Positions 1 through 6,107 of a DNA stretch of 6,153 nt are shown here, piece after piece. The stretch's first letter is position 1; each line of letters opens with the position of its first letter. The stretch lies in contig JAFMJA010000166.1 in assembly GCA_017853735.1 (NCBI GenBank), positions 1 to 6,153 of the forward strand. Direction: 5' to 3'. The notes beneath the pieces were generated by a model that did not search any database, had not been told where the DNA came from, and was given only the letters and a program-made list of their open reading frames with translations. This stretch comes from Burkholderiaceae bacterium (lineage in GTDB: Bacteria; Pseudomonadota; Gammaproteobacteria; Burkholderiales; Burkholderiaceae_C). A program made the translations under genes and the position numbers.

Positions 1-51
1 ACTTGGCTACGAACCAAGGGGTCGTGGGTTCGAATCCTGCCAGCCGCGCCA
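1..51 (+). tRNA. tRNA-Arg(ACG), 3' part, cut by the left edge
   Basis: The window opens inside a tRNA, at about standard position 26. The anticodon stem pairs CTTGG (2-6) with CCAAG (14-18) around the seven-base loop CTACGAA, which puts anticodon ACG at 9-11; its A34 is normally converted to inosine to read CGU/CGC/CGA arginine codons. A five-base variable region (19-23) follows, then the T arm GTGGG-TTCGAAT-CCTGC (24-40, with two G-U pairs), the acceptor 3' strand CAGCCGC (41-47), discriminator G48 and an encoded CCA (49-51). The D arm and the 5' acceptor strand lie outside the window. The anticodon arm matches the usual bacterial tRNA-Arg(ACG) arm closely. Confidence 0.95.
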
Positions 52-60
52 TTCAATGAT

Positions 61-87
61 AAAGCCTTGAGACATCAAGGCTTTTTT
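61..87 (+). terminator. Rho-independent terminator of the tRNA transcript
   Basis: A perfect ten-base stem, AAAGCCTTGA (61-70) with TCAAGGCTTT (75-84), closes a GACA loop and runs into a six-T tract (82-87). It starts nine bases after the tRNA CCA end, so it most likely ends the tRNA transcript. On the minus strand the same hairpin is followed by only TTTATCATT, so it may also weakly stop transcription arriving from the convergent ThDP enzyme gene that ends at 122. Confidence 0.85.
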
Positions 88-121
88 CATTTCGAGCGGA
101 CCCACAACACAGAGCTGACAT

Positions 122-1669
122 TCAAAGTCGGACTTCAATCAGCATCGGGCCGGTTTCGCCGCGAGAAGCCATCAGGCTTTCATAATACTCTTCAGCGCTC
201 GAGACCGCCACAGCAGGCACGCCCATACTTTTCCCCATGGCCACCCAGTCAATGCGCGGATTTTCCAGGGACATCATGGTCAGGGCCTGAGGTCCGGGTG
301 TACCCCCCTTCTTCATGCTGGCAAATTCATTTCTGAGGATTTGGTAGGCGTTGTTGGCAAAGACAATGGTGGTGACATTGAGGCTTTCGCGGGCCTGGGT
401 CCAGAGCGACTGGATGGTGTACATGGCACTGCCGTCACCGACCATGCAGAACACCCGGCGATCAGGACAGGCCAGCGCTGCTCCGGTTGCCGCGGGTGTG
501 CTGAAGCCGATCGAGCCGCCCATGTTTTGCAACACGTCGTGGGGCGCAGCGCCTGCCGTCAAGCCCATGGTCTCGCGCCCGGTGGTCAGAGATTCATCCA
601 CCAGGATTGCGTTCTCTGGAAGGGCCGCTGATATGGCATGCGCAATACTGGCCGGACTCAGCGCGCCTTGAGGCGGGCCTTCTTTGGAACGCGCCTGACG
701 CGGTGGCGCAAGCTTGTGATGCCCCAGTGCATCGCGCAACATCTCAAGGCCTGCCACACTGTCTTCATCGATATGGGTCAGGTTGTGCACCATGCAGCCG
801 GCTTGCTTGAGCACGCTGGGCTGATCGGGGTAGCTGAAGAAGGCAATGGGCTCGCCGGTTTCCACAGTAATCAGGTGCTTGAATCCGCGCAGGAATGCAA
901 CCGCTGCCGGCACAGCGTAGGGAATCCTTTCCAGCGGCACCCTGCCAGCGCCGCGCTCAATGCGGGCAGAGAAAAACTGGGTGGCCAGGCGACACGCGGA
1001 GCCAGCCGCCACGCTGCCCGCAAGCTCCAAGGCGCGACCGCGTGTGGCGGCACCGCCCAAGATGATCAGGGTGGGTTCACCCAGACGCAGCACCCGGGCA
1101 ATGTGCTCGATCCGGTCGGCCGATGGCGCCCTGGGAATGCTGGGTTGAATGACCAAAGGCTGGGGATTGCCGGCCTCCCCCCACGATGTTTCACCCGGCA
1201 GGATGAGGGTGGCAATGCCGCCTGGCTTGGCTCGCGCGGCAGCTACCGCCATGGCCGCATCGGTGGCTAGCGATTGGGCTGAATCAGTTCGCCGTAACCA
1301 GCGGCTCATCGGACGGGCCAGGCCCTCAATGTCCGAAGTGAGGGGGGCATCGTATTGGAGGTGAGAGGTGGAGTGCTCACCCACGATATTGACAATCCCT
1401 GAGCCAGCCTTGCGGGCATTATGCAAGTTGGCCAGGCCATTCGCCAGACCCGGGCCCAGATGCAGCAAGGTACAGGCAGGGGAATTTTTCATCCGGTACC
1501 AGCCATCGGCAGCACCGGTGGCCACGCCTTCGAACAGGCACAGCACGCTGCGCATACGAGGGTTTTCCAGCGCAGCCAGAAAATGCATTTCCGAGGTCCC
1601 CGGGTTGGCAAAGCAAAGGTCGACGCCGTTGCCAACGAGGGTATCGATCAGGGTTTCCGCGCCATTCAT
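122..1669 (-). CDS. ThDP-dependent enzyme, IlvX-like (acetolactate synthase/benzoylformate decarboxylase superfamily)
   Basis: This 515-residue protein has the three-domain layout of the ThDP-dependent decarboxylase/synthase superfamily: an N-terminal pyrimidine-binding domain (about 1-165), a central domain (about 185-320) and a C-terminal pyrophosphate-binding domain (about 340-515). The cofactor-activating glutamate is E47, in LFEGVATGAADG. The Mg-ThDP motif begins GDG at 411-413 and ends NN at 439-440. The N-terminal NPGTSE (22-27) and the length resemble mycobacterial IlvX, from memory. Proteins of this kind are often annotated as acetolactate synthase large subunit, but no small regulatory subunit or other ilv gene is nearby, so a role in branched-chain amino acid synthesis is doubtful; a 2-oxo acid decarboxylase or carboligase is as likely. 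Likely cytoplasmic, with no signal peptide. The ATG start fits the family N-terminus, with only a weak GGA upstream as ribosome binding site. It follows acr3 after 89 bases with no convincing terminator, so read-through is possible. Confidence 0.9.
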   Translation of the reverse strand: MNGAETLIDTLVGNGVDLCFANPGTSEMHFLAALENPRMRSVLCLFEGVATGAADGWYRMKNSPACTLLHLGPGLANGLANLHNARKAGSGIVNIVGEHSTSHLQYDAPLTSDIEGLARPMSRWLRRTDSAQSLATDAAMAVAAARAKPGGIATLILPGETSWGEAGNPQPLVIQPSIPRAPSADRIEHIARVLRLGEPTLIILGGAATRGRALELAGSVAAGSACRLATQFFSARIERGAGRVPLERIPYAVPAAVAFLRGFKHLITVETGEPIAFFSYPDQPSVLKQAGCMVHNLTHIDEDSVAGLEMLRDALGHHKLAPPRQARSKEGPPQGALSPASIAHAISAALPENAILVDESLTTGRETMGLTAGAAPHDVLQNMGGSIGFSTPAATGAALACPDRRVFCMVGDGSAMYTIQSLWTQARESLNVTTIVFANNAYQILRNEFASMKKGGTPGPQALTMMSLENPRIDWVAMGKSMGVPAVAVSSAEEYYESLMASRGETGPMLIEVRL

Positions 1670-1758
1670 ATGAAATGTCCGTCTATTGAAATTATTCGTA
1701 AGGCATCTTAGCCAGCTTCAACCAATACCAAGCATCACGCCGGACAGTGATATGTGAC

Positions 1759-2841
1759 TCAGCCGCGAGCGATCTGCCCTTGCTCGTACCAGGACTTGGT
1801 ATTGTTGACCACCCGCACCACCAGCAACATCACCGGCACTTCGATCAGCACGCCCACCACTGTGGCCAGGGCCGCGCCAGAATTAAGTCCAAACAGGCTG
1901 ATGGCTGCAGCGACCGCCAGCTCAAAGAAATTGCTGGCGCCAATCAGCGCCGACGGACAAGCGACTTCATGTTTGACACCCAAAGCACGGTTCAACCAGT
2001 ATGCCAATGCTGAATTGAAAAACACCTGGATCAGGATGGGTACAGCCAGCAAGGCGATGATCAGGGGCTGGCGCAGTATCGCTTCGCCCTGAAAGGCAAA
2101 TAGCAGCACCAGTGTGGCTAGCAATGCCGAGATCGACCAGGGTCCGATCTTGGCCATAGCCGCATCAAAGGCCGCCTGCCCAGCCGCGAGCAACCTGCGC
2201 CGCCACAGTTGGGCCAGGATGACCGGTACCACGATGTAGAGAACAACCGAGGTGATCAAGGTATCCCAGGGCACGGTAATAGCCGACAGGCCCAGCAACA
2301 AAGCCACCAGTGGCGCAAACGCAAACAACATGATGCTGTCATTGAGCGCCACCTGAGTCAGTGTGAACAAGGGGTGACCACCGGTGAGCCGGCTCCAGAC
2401 AAACACCATGGCCGTGCAAGGTGCTGCAGCCAGCAAAATCAGGCCGGCAATGTAACTGTCAATCTGTTCGGCCGGCAACCAGGGCGCGAACAGCTGGCGA
2501 ATGAACAGCCAGCCCAGCAACGCCATGGAAAAGGGCTTGACCAGCCAGTTCACGAACAGCGTGACGCCAATGCCACGCATTTGCTGGCGCATCTCATGGA
2601 TCGCTGAGAAGTCCACCTTCACCAGCATGGGAATGATCATCACCCAGATCAGCAAGCCCACCGGCAGGTTGACCCTTGCCAATTCCAGACGGGCTATGGC
2701 CTGGAACAGTGCAGGCAAAAACTGCCCCAGGGCGATACCAGCCACAATGCACAGGAAAACCCAGACCGTGAGATAACGCTCAAAGACGCCCATGGTCGAA
2801 CCAGCGCTTTGCTTTTCTGCAACTTGCGTTTGCGCACCCAT
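1759..2841 (-). CDS. acr3: Arsenite efflux permease, ACR3 family
   Basis: This inner-membrane carrier exports arsenite, As(III), using the membrane potential or proton gradient. Its 360 residues fit the family length, and about ten hydrophobic segments are visible (roughly 24-40, 58-75, 92-114, 130-150, 168-190, 195-212, 234-254, 259-283, 299-318, 325-345). The conserved transport cysteine is C142 in AAAPCTAMVFVWS, and the conserved acidic residue near the end is E334 in GVLIEVPVML; the typical GASNFFELAVA is at 301-311. It begins one base after the arsC stop codon, and its ribosome binding site lies inside the end of arsC, so the two are co-transcribed and probably translationally coupled. 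An internal Met at residue 17 is a possible alternative start, but the strong AAGGAGG six bases before Met1 favours the longer form. Together with ArsC it gives arsenate and arsenite resistance. Confidence 0.96.
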   Translation of the reverse strand: MGAQTQVAEKQSAGSTMGVFERYLTVWVFLCIVAGIALGQFLPALFQAIARLELARVNLPVGLLIWVMIIPMLVKVDFSAIHEMRQQMRGIGVTLFVNWLVKPFSMALLGWLFIRQLFAPWLPAEQIDSYIAGLILLAAAPCTAMVFVWSRLTGGHPLFTLTQVALNDSIMLFAFAPLVALLLGLSAITVPWDTLITSVVLYIVVPVILAQLWRRRLLAAGQAAFDAAMAKIGPWSISALLATLVLLFAFQGEAILRQPLIIALLAVPILIQVFFNSALAYWLNRALGVKHEVACPSALIGASNFFELAVAAAISLFGLNSGAALATVVGVLIEVPVMLLVVRVVNNTKSWYEQGQIARG

Positions 2842-2842
2842 C

Positions 2843-3352
2843 TCACGCCTCCTTGGCCAGGTCGCGTGCCGACTGCTGAAAATGCTGCGGGCTCAGTCGT
2901 TCTGACGGCAGATTGACCAGCCGCTGCAAGCGCTGGCGGATGGCCTGCAGCGTATGCGCGAACGCTTGCAGGCGTTGCGCCTCAGTGCCCTGCACCTCAG
3001 ATGGGTCGGCATAGCCCCAGTGCGCAGTGGCGGGGTGACCAGGCCAAACCGGACACACCTCGCCCGCCGCGTTATCACACACCGTAATGATCAGGTCCAT
3101 GACAGGCGCCTCTGGCGCGGCAAACGCCTGCCAGCTTTTGCTGTAGAGGCCATCGGTCGGGATACCGGCTTCTTGCAGCGCCCGCAATCCCAGCGGGTTG
3201 GGTTCTTGGTTGGCACGCGGGGAGCTACCGGCTGAATAGGCTTTGAACCGGCCGCGGCCTAGATGGTTCAAAGCCGCTTCGGCCAGAATGCTGCGCGCTG
3301 AATTGTGCGTACACAGAAAAAGCACGTGAAGGACTTTTATTGGGACAGTCAT
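2843..3352 (-). CDS. arsC: Arsenate reductase ArsC, low-molecular-weight phosphatase type
   Basis: This cytoplasmic enzyme reduces arsenate to arsenite, which the adjacent Acr3 then exports. The N-terminal P-loop CX5R is CTHNSAR, with nucleophile C14 and R20. Two further redox cysteines are C92 and C100 in TVCDNAAGEVCP, and the general acid is the Asp of YADPSE (D116). The three-cysteine set fits the intramolecular disulfide cascade of LMW-phosphatase-type reductases. Whether thioredoxin or glutathione/glutaredoxin recycles it cannot be told from sequence. The 169 residues exceed the roughly 130-140 of the minimal enzyme by a charged C-terminal tail (about 140-169). The ATG at 3352 has no good ribosome binding site (upstream TTTACACAAAAC); a GTG at residue 10 would be too close to the P-loop, so ATG is preferred. 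It is first in a two-gene unit with acr3. Confidence 0.95.
   Translation of the reverse strand: MTVPIKVLHVLFLCTHNSARSILAEAALNHLGRGRFKAYSAGSSPRANQEPNPLGLRALQEAGIPTDGLYSKSWQAFAAPEAPVMDLIITVCDNAAGEVCPVWPGHPATAHWGYADPSEVQGTEAQRLQAFAHTLQAIRQRLQRLVNLPSERLSPQHFQQSARDLAKEA
2848..2854 (-). promoter_or_regulatory. Ribosome binding site of acr3 inside the end of arsC
   Basis: On the minus strand AAGGAGG ends six bases before the acr3 ATG. It lies in the last codons of arsC (Lys-Glu-Ala-stop), followed by TGA, one G and the ATG. It is the best Shine-Dalgarno sequence in the window, settles the acr3 start, and suggests more Acr3 than ArsC is made from the shared message, since arsC itself has no clear ribosome binding site. 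Confidence 0.85.
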
Positions 3353-3378
3353 GTTTTGTGTAAAGCGGGCTGAGCCTC

Positions 3379-3392
3379 AAGAGAGCTCTCTT
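3379..3392. repeat. Perfect 14-bp palindrome upstream of arsC
   Basis: AAGAGAGCTCTCTT reads the same on both strands and ends 26 bases upstream of the arsC ATG. Its position would suit an operator for a dimeric repressor or a small leader hairpin of the ars transcript. It does not resemble an ArsR box that I can name, and with no spacer or T tract it is not a terminator. Confidence 0.5.
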
Positions 3393-3504
3393 CGCTGCTG
3401 GAAATTCATGGATTTTTACTTGCGTTAGGATAGATTGTCCGGTGAAATTCGCTGAAACTCATTGGCGTCAACAAGAGAAATCTTGACAAACAATTGCACA
3501 ACAA

Positions 3505-3510
3505 GAGGAG
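3505..3510 (+). promoter_or_regulatory. Ribosome binding site that sets the GTG start of the TctC gene
   Basis: GAGGAG is followed by a six-base spacer and then GTG at 3517. This is ideal spacing, and starting there gives a complete signal peptide, whereas the first in-frame ATG (codon 16) would leave no positively charged n-region and almost no hydrophobic core. Confidence 0.8.
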
Positions 3511-3516
3511 ACTCAG

Positions 3517-4491
3517 GTGAGATTTCTCAATCCACAAATTTTTATATTTCTGACGTTTGCCATGTCTTGTCTGGGTGCTACTGCCCAGGCTCAGGAATTT
3601 CCCAGCAAGCCCCTCAAAATCTATGTCGGGCAGGGCGCTGGTGGCGGCATGGACAACCTGGCGCGCATCGTGGCGCAGCGCCTGTCTGGCCAACTTGGTC
3701 AGCCTGTGATTGTGGAGAACAAGGTTGGCGCGGGTGGCATCATCGCCACCGACTTTGTCGCCAAGTCGGCAGCGGACGGCTACAGCCTGCTGATGGGCCC
3801 AATCGGCAATATGGTTTTCACCCCCATCCTGACGCCGTCGCTCAAATATTCACCCACCAAGGATTTTGCCCCCGTCTCGCTGGTTGCCACTTTCCCCCTG
3901 GTGCTGGTGGTCAACGCCAAGTCGAAGTTCAGCACTGTGAAAGAGTTGGTGGAATTCATGAAGGCCAACCCTGAAAAGTCGAATTACGGTGGCTCGGGTC
4001 CGGCTTTTCAGTTCGCCAACGAAATGTTCAAGGTCAAGACTGGCGCCAAAGGTGAGTTCATTCAGTACAAAAGCATGAGCGAGACCATCACCGCCCTGAT
4101 CACCGGAGACCTGGTGATGTCCATGGTGGACACCGGACCCGCCTCCACCCACCTGGCATCGGGCAATCTGCGTGCGCTGGCGGTCACCTCCCCGCAGCGC
4201 CTGGCCAGCCTGCCCAATGTACCCACTATGGCCGAGCTGGGCTTTCCGGAGATTGAGTTTCGCTATTGGAGCGGCATCTTTGCGCCCGCTGGCACGCCGC
4301 AGCCAGTGGTGAAAAAGCTGGAGACCGAGATCAACAAATTGCTCCAGCAGCCTGAAGTGATGGCGCAAATGGCCAGCCAGCAGGTGATGGCCACCGGCAG
4401 CAGCGCAGAGGAACTGGGCAAGCTGGTGGCGACCGATTTGCAGCGCTGGGGCAGCGTGGCCGATACTGCCAAGATCAAAAAGAACAATTGA
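3517..4491 (+). CDS. TctC/Bug-family periplasmic solute-binding protein
   Basis: This 324-residue secreted binding protein belongs to the tripartite tricarboxylate transporter receptor family (TctC, 'Bug' proteins), which is greatly expanded in betaproteobacteria. It probably captures an organic acid in the periplasm. A signal peptide occupies residues 1-25: Met-Arg start, hydrophobic core IFIFLTFAM, and cleavage after AQA before QEFPSKP. The family fold is recognisable in the first-lobe loop VGQGAGGGMDNLAR (D46), then VIVENKVGAGGIIATDFVAK and ADGYSLLMG, with a second-lobe D205 in MVDTGPAS and the late family segment SLPNVPTMAELGFPE. The usual ligand-loop proline before the glycines is replaced by VGQGA. 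No TctA or TctB membrane subunit is in the window, so it is an orphan receptor here, as is common for this family. A GTG start with a good ribosome binding site begins it. The amidohydrolase follows seven bases after the stop, so the substrate is probably shared. Ligand unknown. Confidence 0.92.
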   Translation: MRFLNPQIFIFLTFAMSCLGATAQAQEFPSKPLKIYVGQGAGGGMDNLARIVAQRLSGQLGQPVIVENKVGAGGIIATDFVAKSAADGYSLLMGPIGNMVFTPILTPSLKYSPTKDFAPVSLVATFPLVLVVNAKSKFSTVKELVEFMKANPEKSNYGGSGPAFQFANEMFKVKTGAKGEFIQYKSMSETITALITGDLVMSMVDTGPASTHLASGNLRALAVTSPQRLASLPNVPTMAELGFPEIEFRYWSGIFAPAGTPQPVVKKLETEINKLLQQPEVMAQMASQQVMATGSSAEELGKLVATDLQRWGSVADTAKIKKNN

Positions 4492-4498
4492 TTCCCGC

Positions 4499-5491
4499 AT
4501 GAGCCAGCCGAACAAGCCGCAACGGGTGATAGATTTCCATGTTCATACCCTGGAGCCCGAGGTGTTCAAGGCCTCGACCAACAAGACGGTGTTTACCGGC
4601 TTTGGCGCCAACCCGGTGAGCGAGCCCAGGCCAGGTGCCAGGGCATTGCTCGAGCGCATGTTCCAGCCCCAAGCGCTTATCGAGGACATGGATGCGCGCG
4701 GCATCGACATGTCGGTGATCACCTCCAGCACGGTGCTGCAGGGGACGTCCTGGGCCTCGGCCGAGCAGGATCTTGCCTTGTGCCAGCGTTGCAACGACCA
4801 GTCTGGGGCCTGGATGGCCCAACATCCCAGCCGTTTTGTCGGCAGTATGGTGTTGCCCCTCCAAGACGTGGGCAAGTCACTGCTTGAGTTGCAACGCGCC
4901 CAGAGCCAGCTGGGATTAGGGGTGGTGAACGCCTCGTCCAACTACCAAGGGGTGTACCTGGGAGACGAGGTCTACATGCCCTTCTGGGAAGCAGTGGCGT
5001 CCCTGGGCCTGACCGTCTGGATTCACCCCGAAGGGGTGGACGATCCCTGGTTTCAGCAGTACAGCCTGTGGAATTCTCTGGGCCAGTCGATCGAAGAAAC
5101 CAAGGTCATGGCCTCGTTGATCTACGGCGGTGTGATGGAACGCCACCCGGACCTGAAGGTGGTGATGGCGCATGGCGGCGGCTATTTTCCCCACTACCTG
5201 GGAAGGCTGGACCGCAATGCGGTGAACCGGCCTGACACGGTGAAAAACCTGGGTGGCAAGTCACCACGCGATTTTCTCGCGCGCTTTCATTACGACACCT
5301 GCGTCTATGACCCGAAAGTGCTGAATGTGCTGCTTGGCCTGGTGGGGCCAGAGCGCCTGGTCATGGGCAGCGACTATCCCGTCGGCGAGAAAGACCCGGT
5401 GGCCTGGTTGCGCAAGGCAGGACTGAACGGCGCGCAATTGCAGGCGGTGGCTGGCGGCAATGCGGCCAGGCTGCTTGGCCTCACACTTTGA
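4499..5491 (+). CDS. Amidohydrolase-2 family metal-dependent hydrolase/decarboxylase (ACMSD-like)
   Basis: This 330-residue TIM-barrel enzyme belongs to the amidohydrolase-related family that includes ACMSD, gamma-resorcylate decarboxylase, 5-carboxyvanillate decarboxylase (LigW) and related hydrolases. Metal ligands are visible in the expected order: H14 and H16 in IDFHVH, H176 in VWIHPEG, H225 in VVMAHGGGYFPHYLGRLDR and D292 in MGSDYP. R236 sits 11 residues after H225, where ACMSD has a substrate-binding arginine (alignment by eye). Likely cytoplasmic, with no signal peptide. The reaction could be decarboxylation of an aromatic or muconic acid, or a hydrolysis; sequence alone does not decide. 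It starts seven bases after the TctC gene without a clear ribosome binding site, pointing to translational coupling in one operon. It ends 13 bases from the convergent lipoprotein gene, and no terminator hairpin is evident there. Confidence 0.9.
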   Translation: MSQPNKPQRVIDFHVHTLEPEVFKASTNKTVFTGFGANPVSEPRPGARALLERMFQPQALIEDMDARGIDMSVITSSTVLQGTSWASAEQDLALCQRCNDQSGAWMAQHPSRFVGSMVLPLQDVGKSLLELQRAQSQLGLGVVNASSNYQGVYLGDEVYMPFWEAVASLGLTVWIHPEGVDDPWFQQYSLWNSLGQSIEETKVMASLIYGGVMERHPDLKVVMAHGGGYFPHYLGRLDRNAVNRPDTVKNLGGKSPRDFLARFHYDTCVYDPKVLNVLLGLVGPERLVMGSDYPVGEKDPVAWLRKAGLNGAQLQAVAGGNAARLLGLTL

Positions 5492-5504
5492 GCGCGGCGC
5501 TTAT

Positions 5505-6080
5505 TCAGCGCTGGGGCGGCTGGCCGGCGGGCGCAGTCAGCGGAGGTGGCGCGCTGTAACCCGGCGGAGGAGGTGGGGGGGTGCCAGCAGGCGGCGGGGG
5601 CGGATAGCCCAGATGTGCCGGGGCCGGTGATCGCCGGTAGGATGTCCCATAGCCAGGGGTAGGCACCTGATTGCCCTTGGCATACATGCACTGGATATAG
5701 GCATTGTCATAGCGGTGCTGCGCACCGGAGGAAGATCCCTGGGCGGCACTGGTGCCCGCCACAGTGCCCACAATCAGTCCCGTACCGGCACCCGTGCCAG
5801 CGCCACGCTCGCCACCCATGGCAGCACCCGCCAAGGCCCCTACCGCAGTACCCACAGCAACGCTGCGCAAGGTGGCGTCGGTGGCCGCCTGATCGGCACC
5901 ACCTCCGCCAATTTGGCTTTGCGCCCAGCTGCGACATTCGGAATCATCAAAACGAAACTGATCCCAACTCTTGCCACTGCCTGGCAAGGCCATGACACTG
6001 GGACCCGAAGGTGAGACGGCACAGCCGCTCAGCATCGCCACCAGCAAAGTGGCAAGGGGTAATGCAACAGTTTTTTTCAT
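5505..6080 (-). CDS. Glycine-zipper outer-membrane-type lipoprotein with proline-rich tail
   Basis: This 191-residue protein starts with a lipoprotein signal peptide (Met-Lys-Lys, hydrophobic stretch, lipobox LSGC with lipidated C20). Ala21-Val22 follow the cysteine, with no Asp at +2, so outer-membrane sorting is expected. A polar segment with C49 in DDSECRSW precedes a glycine-zipper membrane-spanning region at about 74-114 (GTAVGALAGAAMGG and GAGTGLIVGTVAGT). Then comes YDNAYIQCMYAKGNQVP with C131, so C49 and C131 could pair in a disulfide. The tail from about residue 152 is rich in Pro, Gly and Ala, with runs of five and six prolines. The family is usually annotated as YMGG-like glycine-zipper or hypothetical lipoprotein; its function is not established, but envelope structure or stress is plausible. 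The upstream GGAAA lies about 11 bases from the ATG, a weak ribosome binding site. Confidence 0.88.
   Translation of the reverse strand: MKKTVALPLATLLVAMLSGCAVSPSGPSVMALPGSGKSWDQFRFDDSECRSWAQSQIGGGGADQAATDATLRSVAVGTAVGALAGAAMGGERGAGTGAGTGLIVGTVAGTSAAQGSSSGAQHRYDNAYIQCMYAKGNQVPTPGYGTSYRRSPAPAHLGYPPPPPAGTPPPPPPGYSAPPPLTAPAGQPPQR
5508..5627 (-). repeat. Proline-codon low-complexity tract in the lipoprotein tail
   Basis: This stretch encodes residues 152-191 of the lipoprotein, dominated by Pro with Gly and Ala. On the plus strand it shows as G runs, including seven Gs at 5575-5581 and five at 5596-5600. It is a region of likely length variation between strains through slippage. Confidence 0.7.
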
Positions 6081-6107
6081 GAATCGCTGTTTCCAGGTAA
6101 GATGGTT

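Larger units (their letters stand above)
3353..3516. promoter_or_regulatory. Divergent intergenic region between arsC and the TctC gene
   Basis: These 164 bases must carry the promoters for arsC-acr3 (leftward) and for the TctC-amidohydrolase pair (rightward). The region is visibly more AT-rich than its surroundings. It holds a perfect palindrome at 3379-3392 and GAAAyTC repeats at 3401, 3444 and 3454, listed separately. I could not fix a convincing sigma-70 -35/-10 pair in either direction. The best partial match rightward is a TAGGAT/TAGATT cluster around 3427-3436, without a good -35 at normal spacing. No open reading frame in it looks like a real gene. Confidence 0.6.

Noticed and set aside
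1..51. tRNA-Arg 3' end as attachment site of an integrated element
   Set aside because: I found no second copy of the tRNA 3' end in the window and no integrase or phage gene next to it. An element with its far end outside the window cannot be excluded.
638..1270. 210-codon plus-strand open frame opposite the ThDP enzyme
   Set aside because: It lies entirely antisense to a clear conserved enzyme gene, shows no recognisable domain, and such frames are common in GC-rich coding DNA.
1665..1674. TTCATATGAA palindrome over the ThDP enzyme start codon
   Set aside because: Only 10 bp, built around ATG/CAT, and expected several times by chance in a window of this size.
3483..3488. Exact TTGACA -35 hexamer upstream of the TctC gene
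   Set aside because: A -10 at normal spacing would fall on the ribosome binding site at about 3506-3511 and would place the transcription start at or inside the start codon. No TATAAT-like sequence is there.
3850..4515. 221-codon minus-strand open frame opposite the TctC gene
   Set aside because: It is His- and Gly-rich with no domain, and is antisense to a clear family member with signal peptide and ribosome binding site; a codon-bias shadow.
5491..5513. Possible bidirectional terminator between the convergent genes (AGCGC with GCGCT)
   Set aside because: Five-base stem with a long loop and no T tract on either strand; too weak to call.
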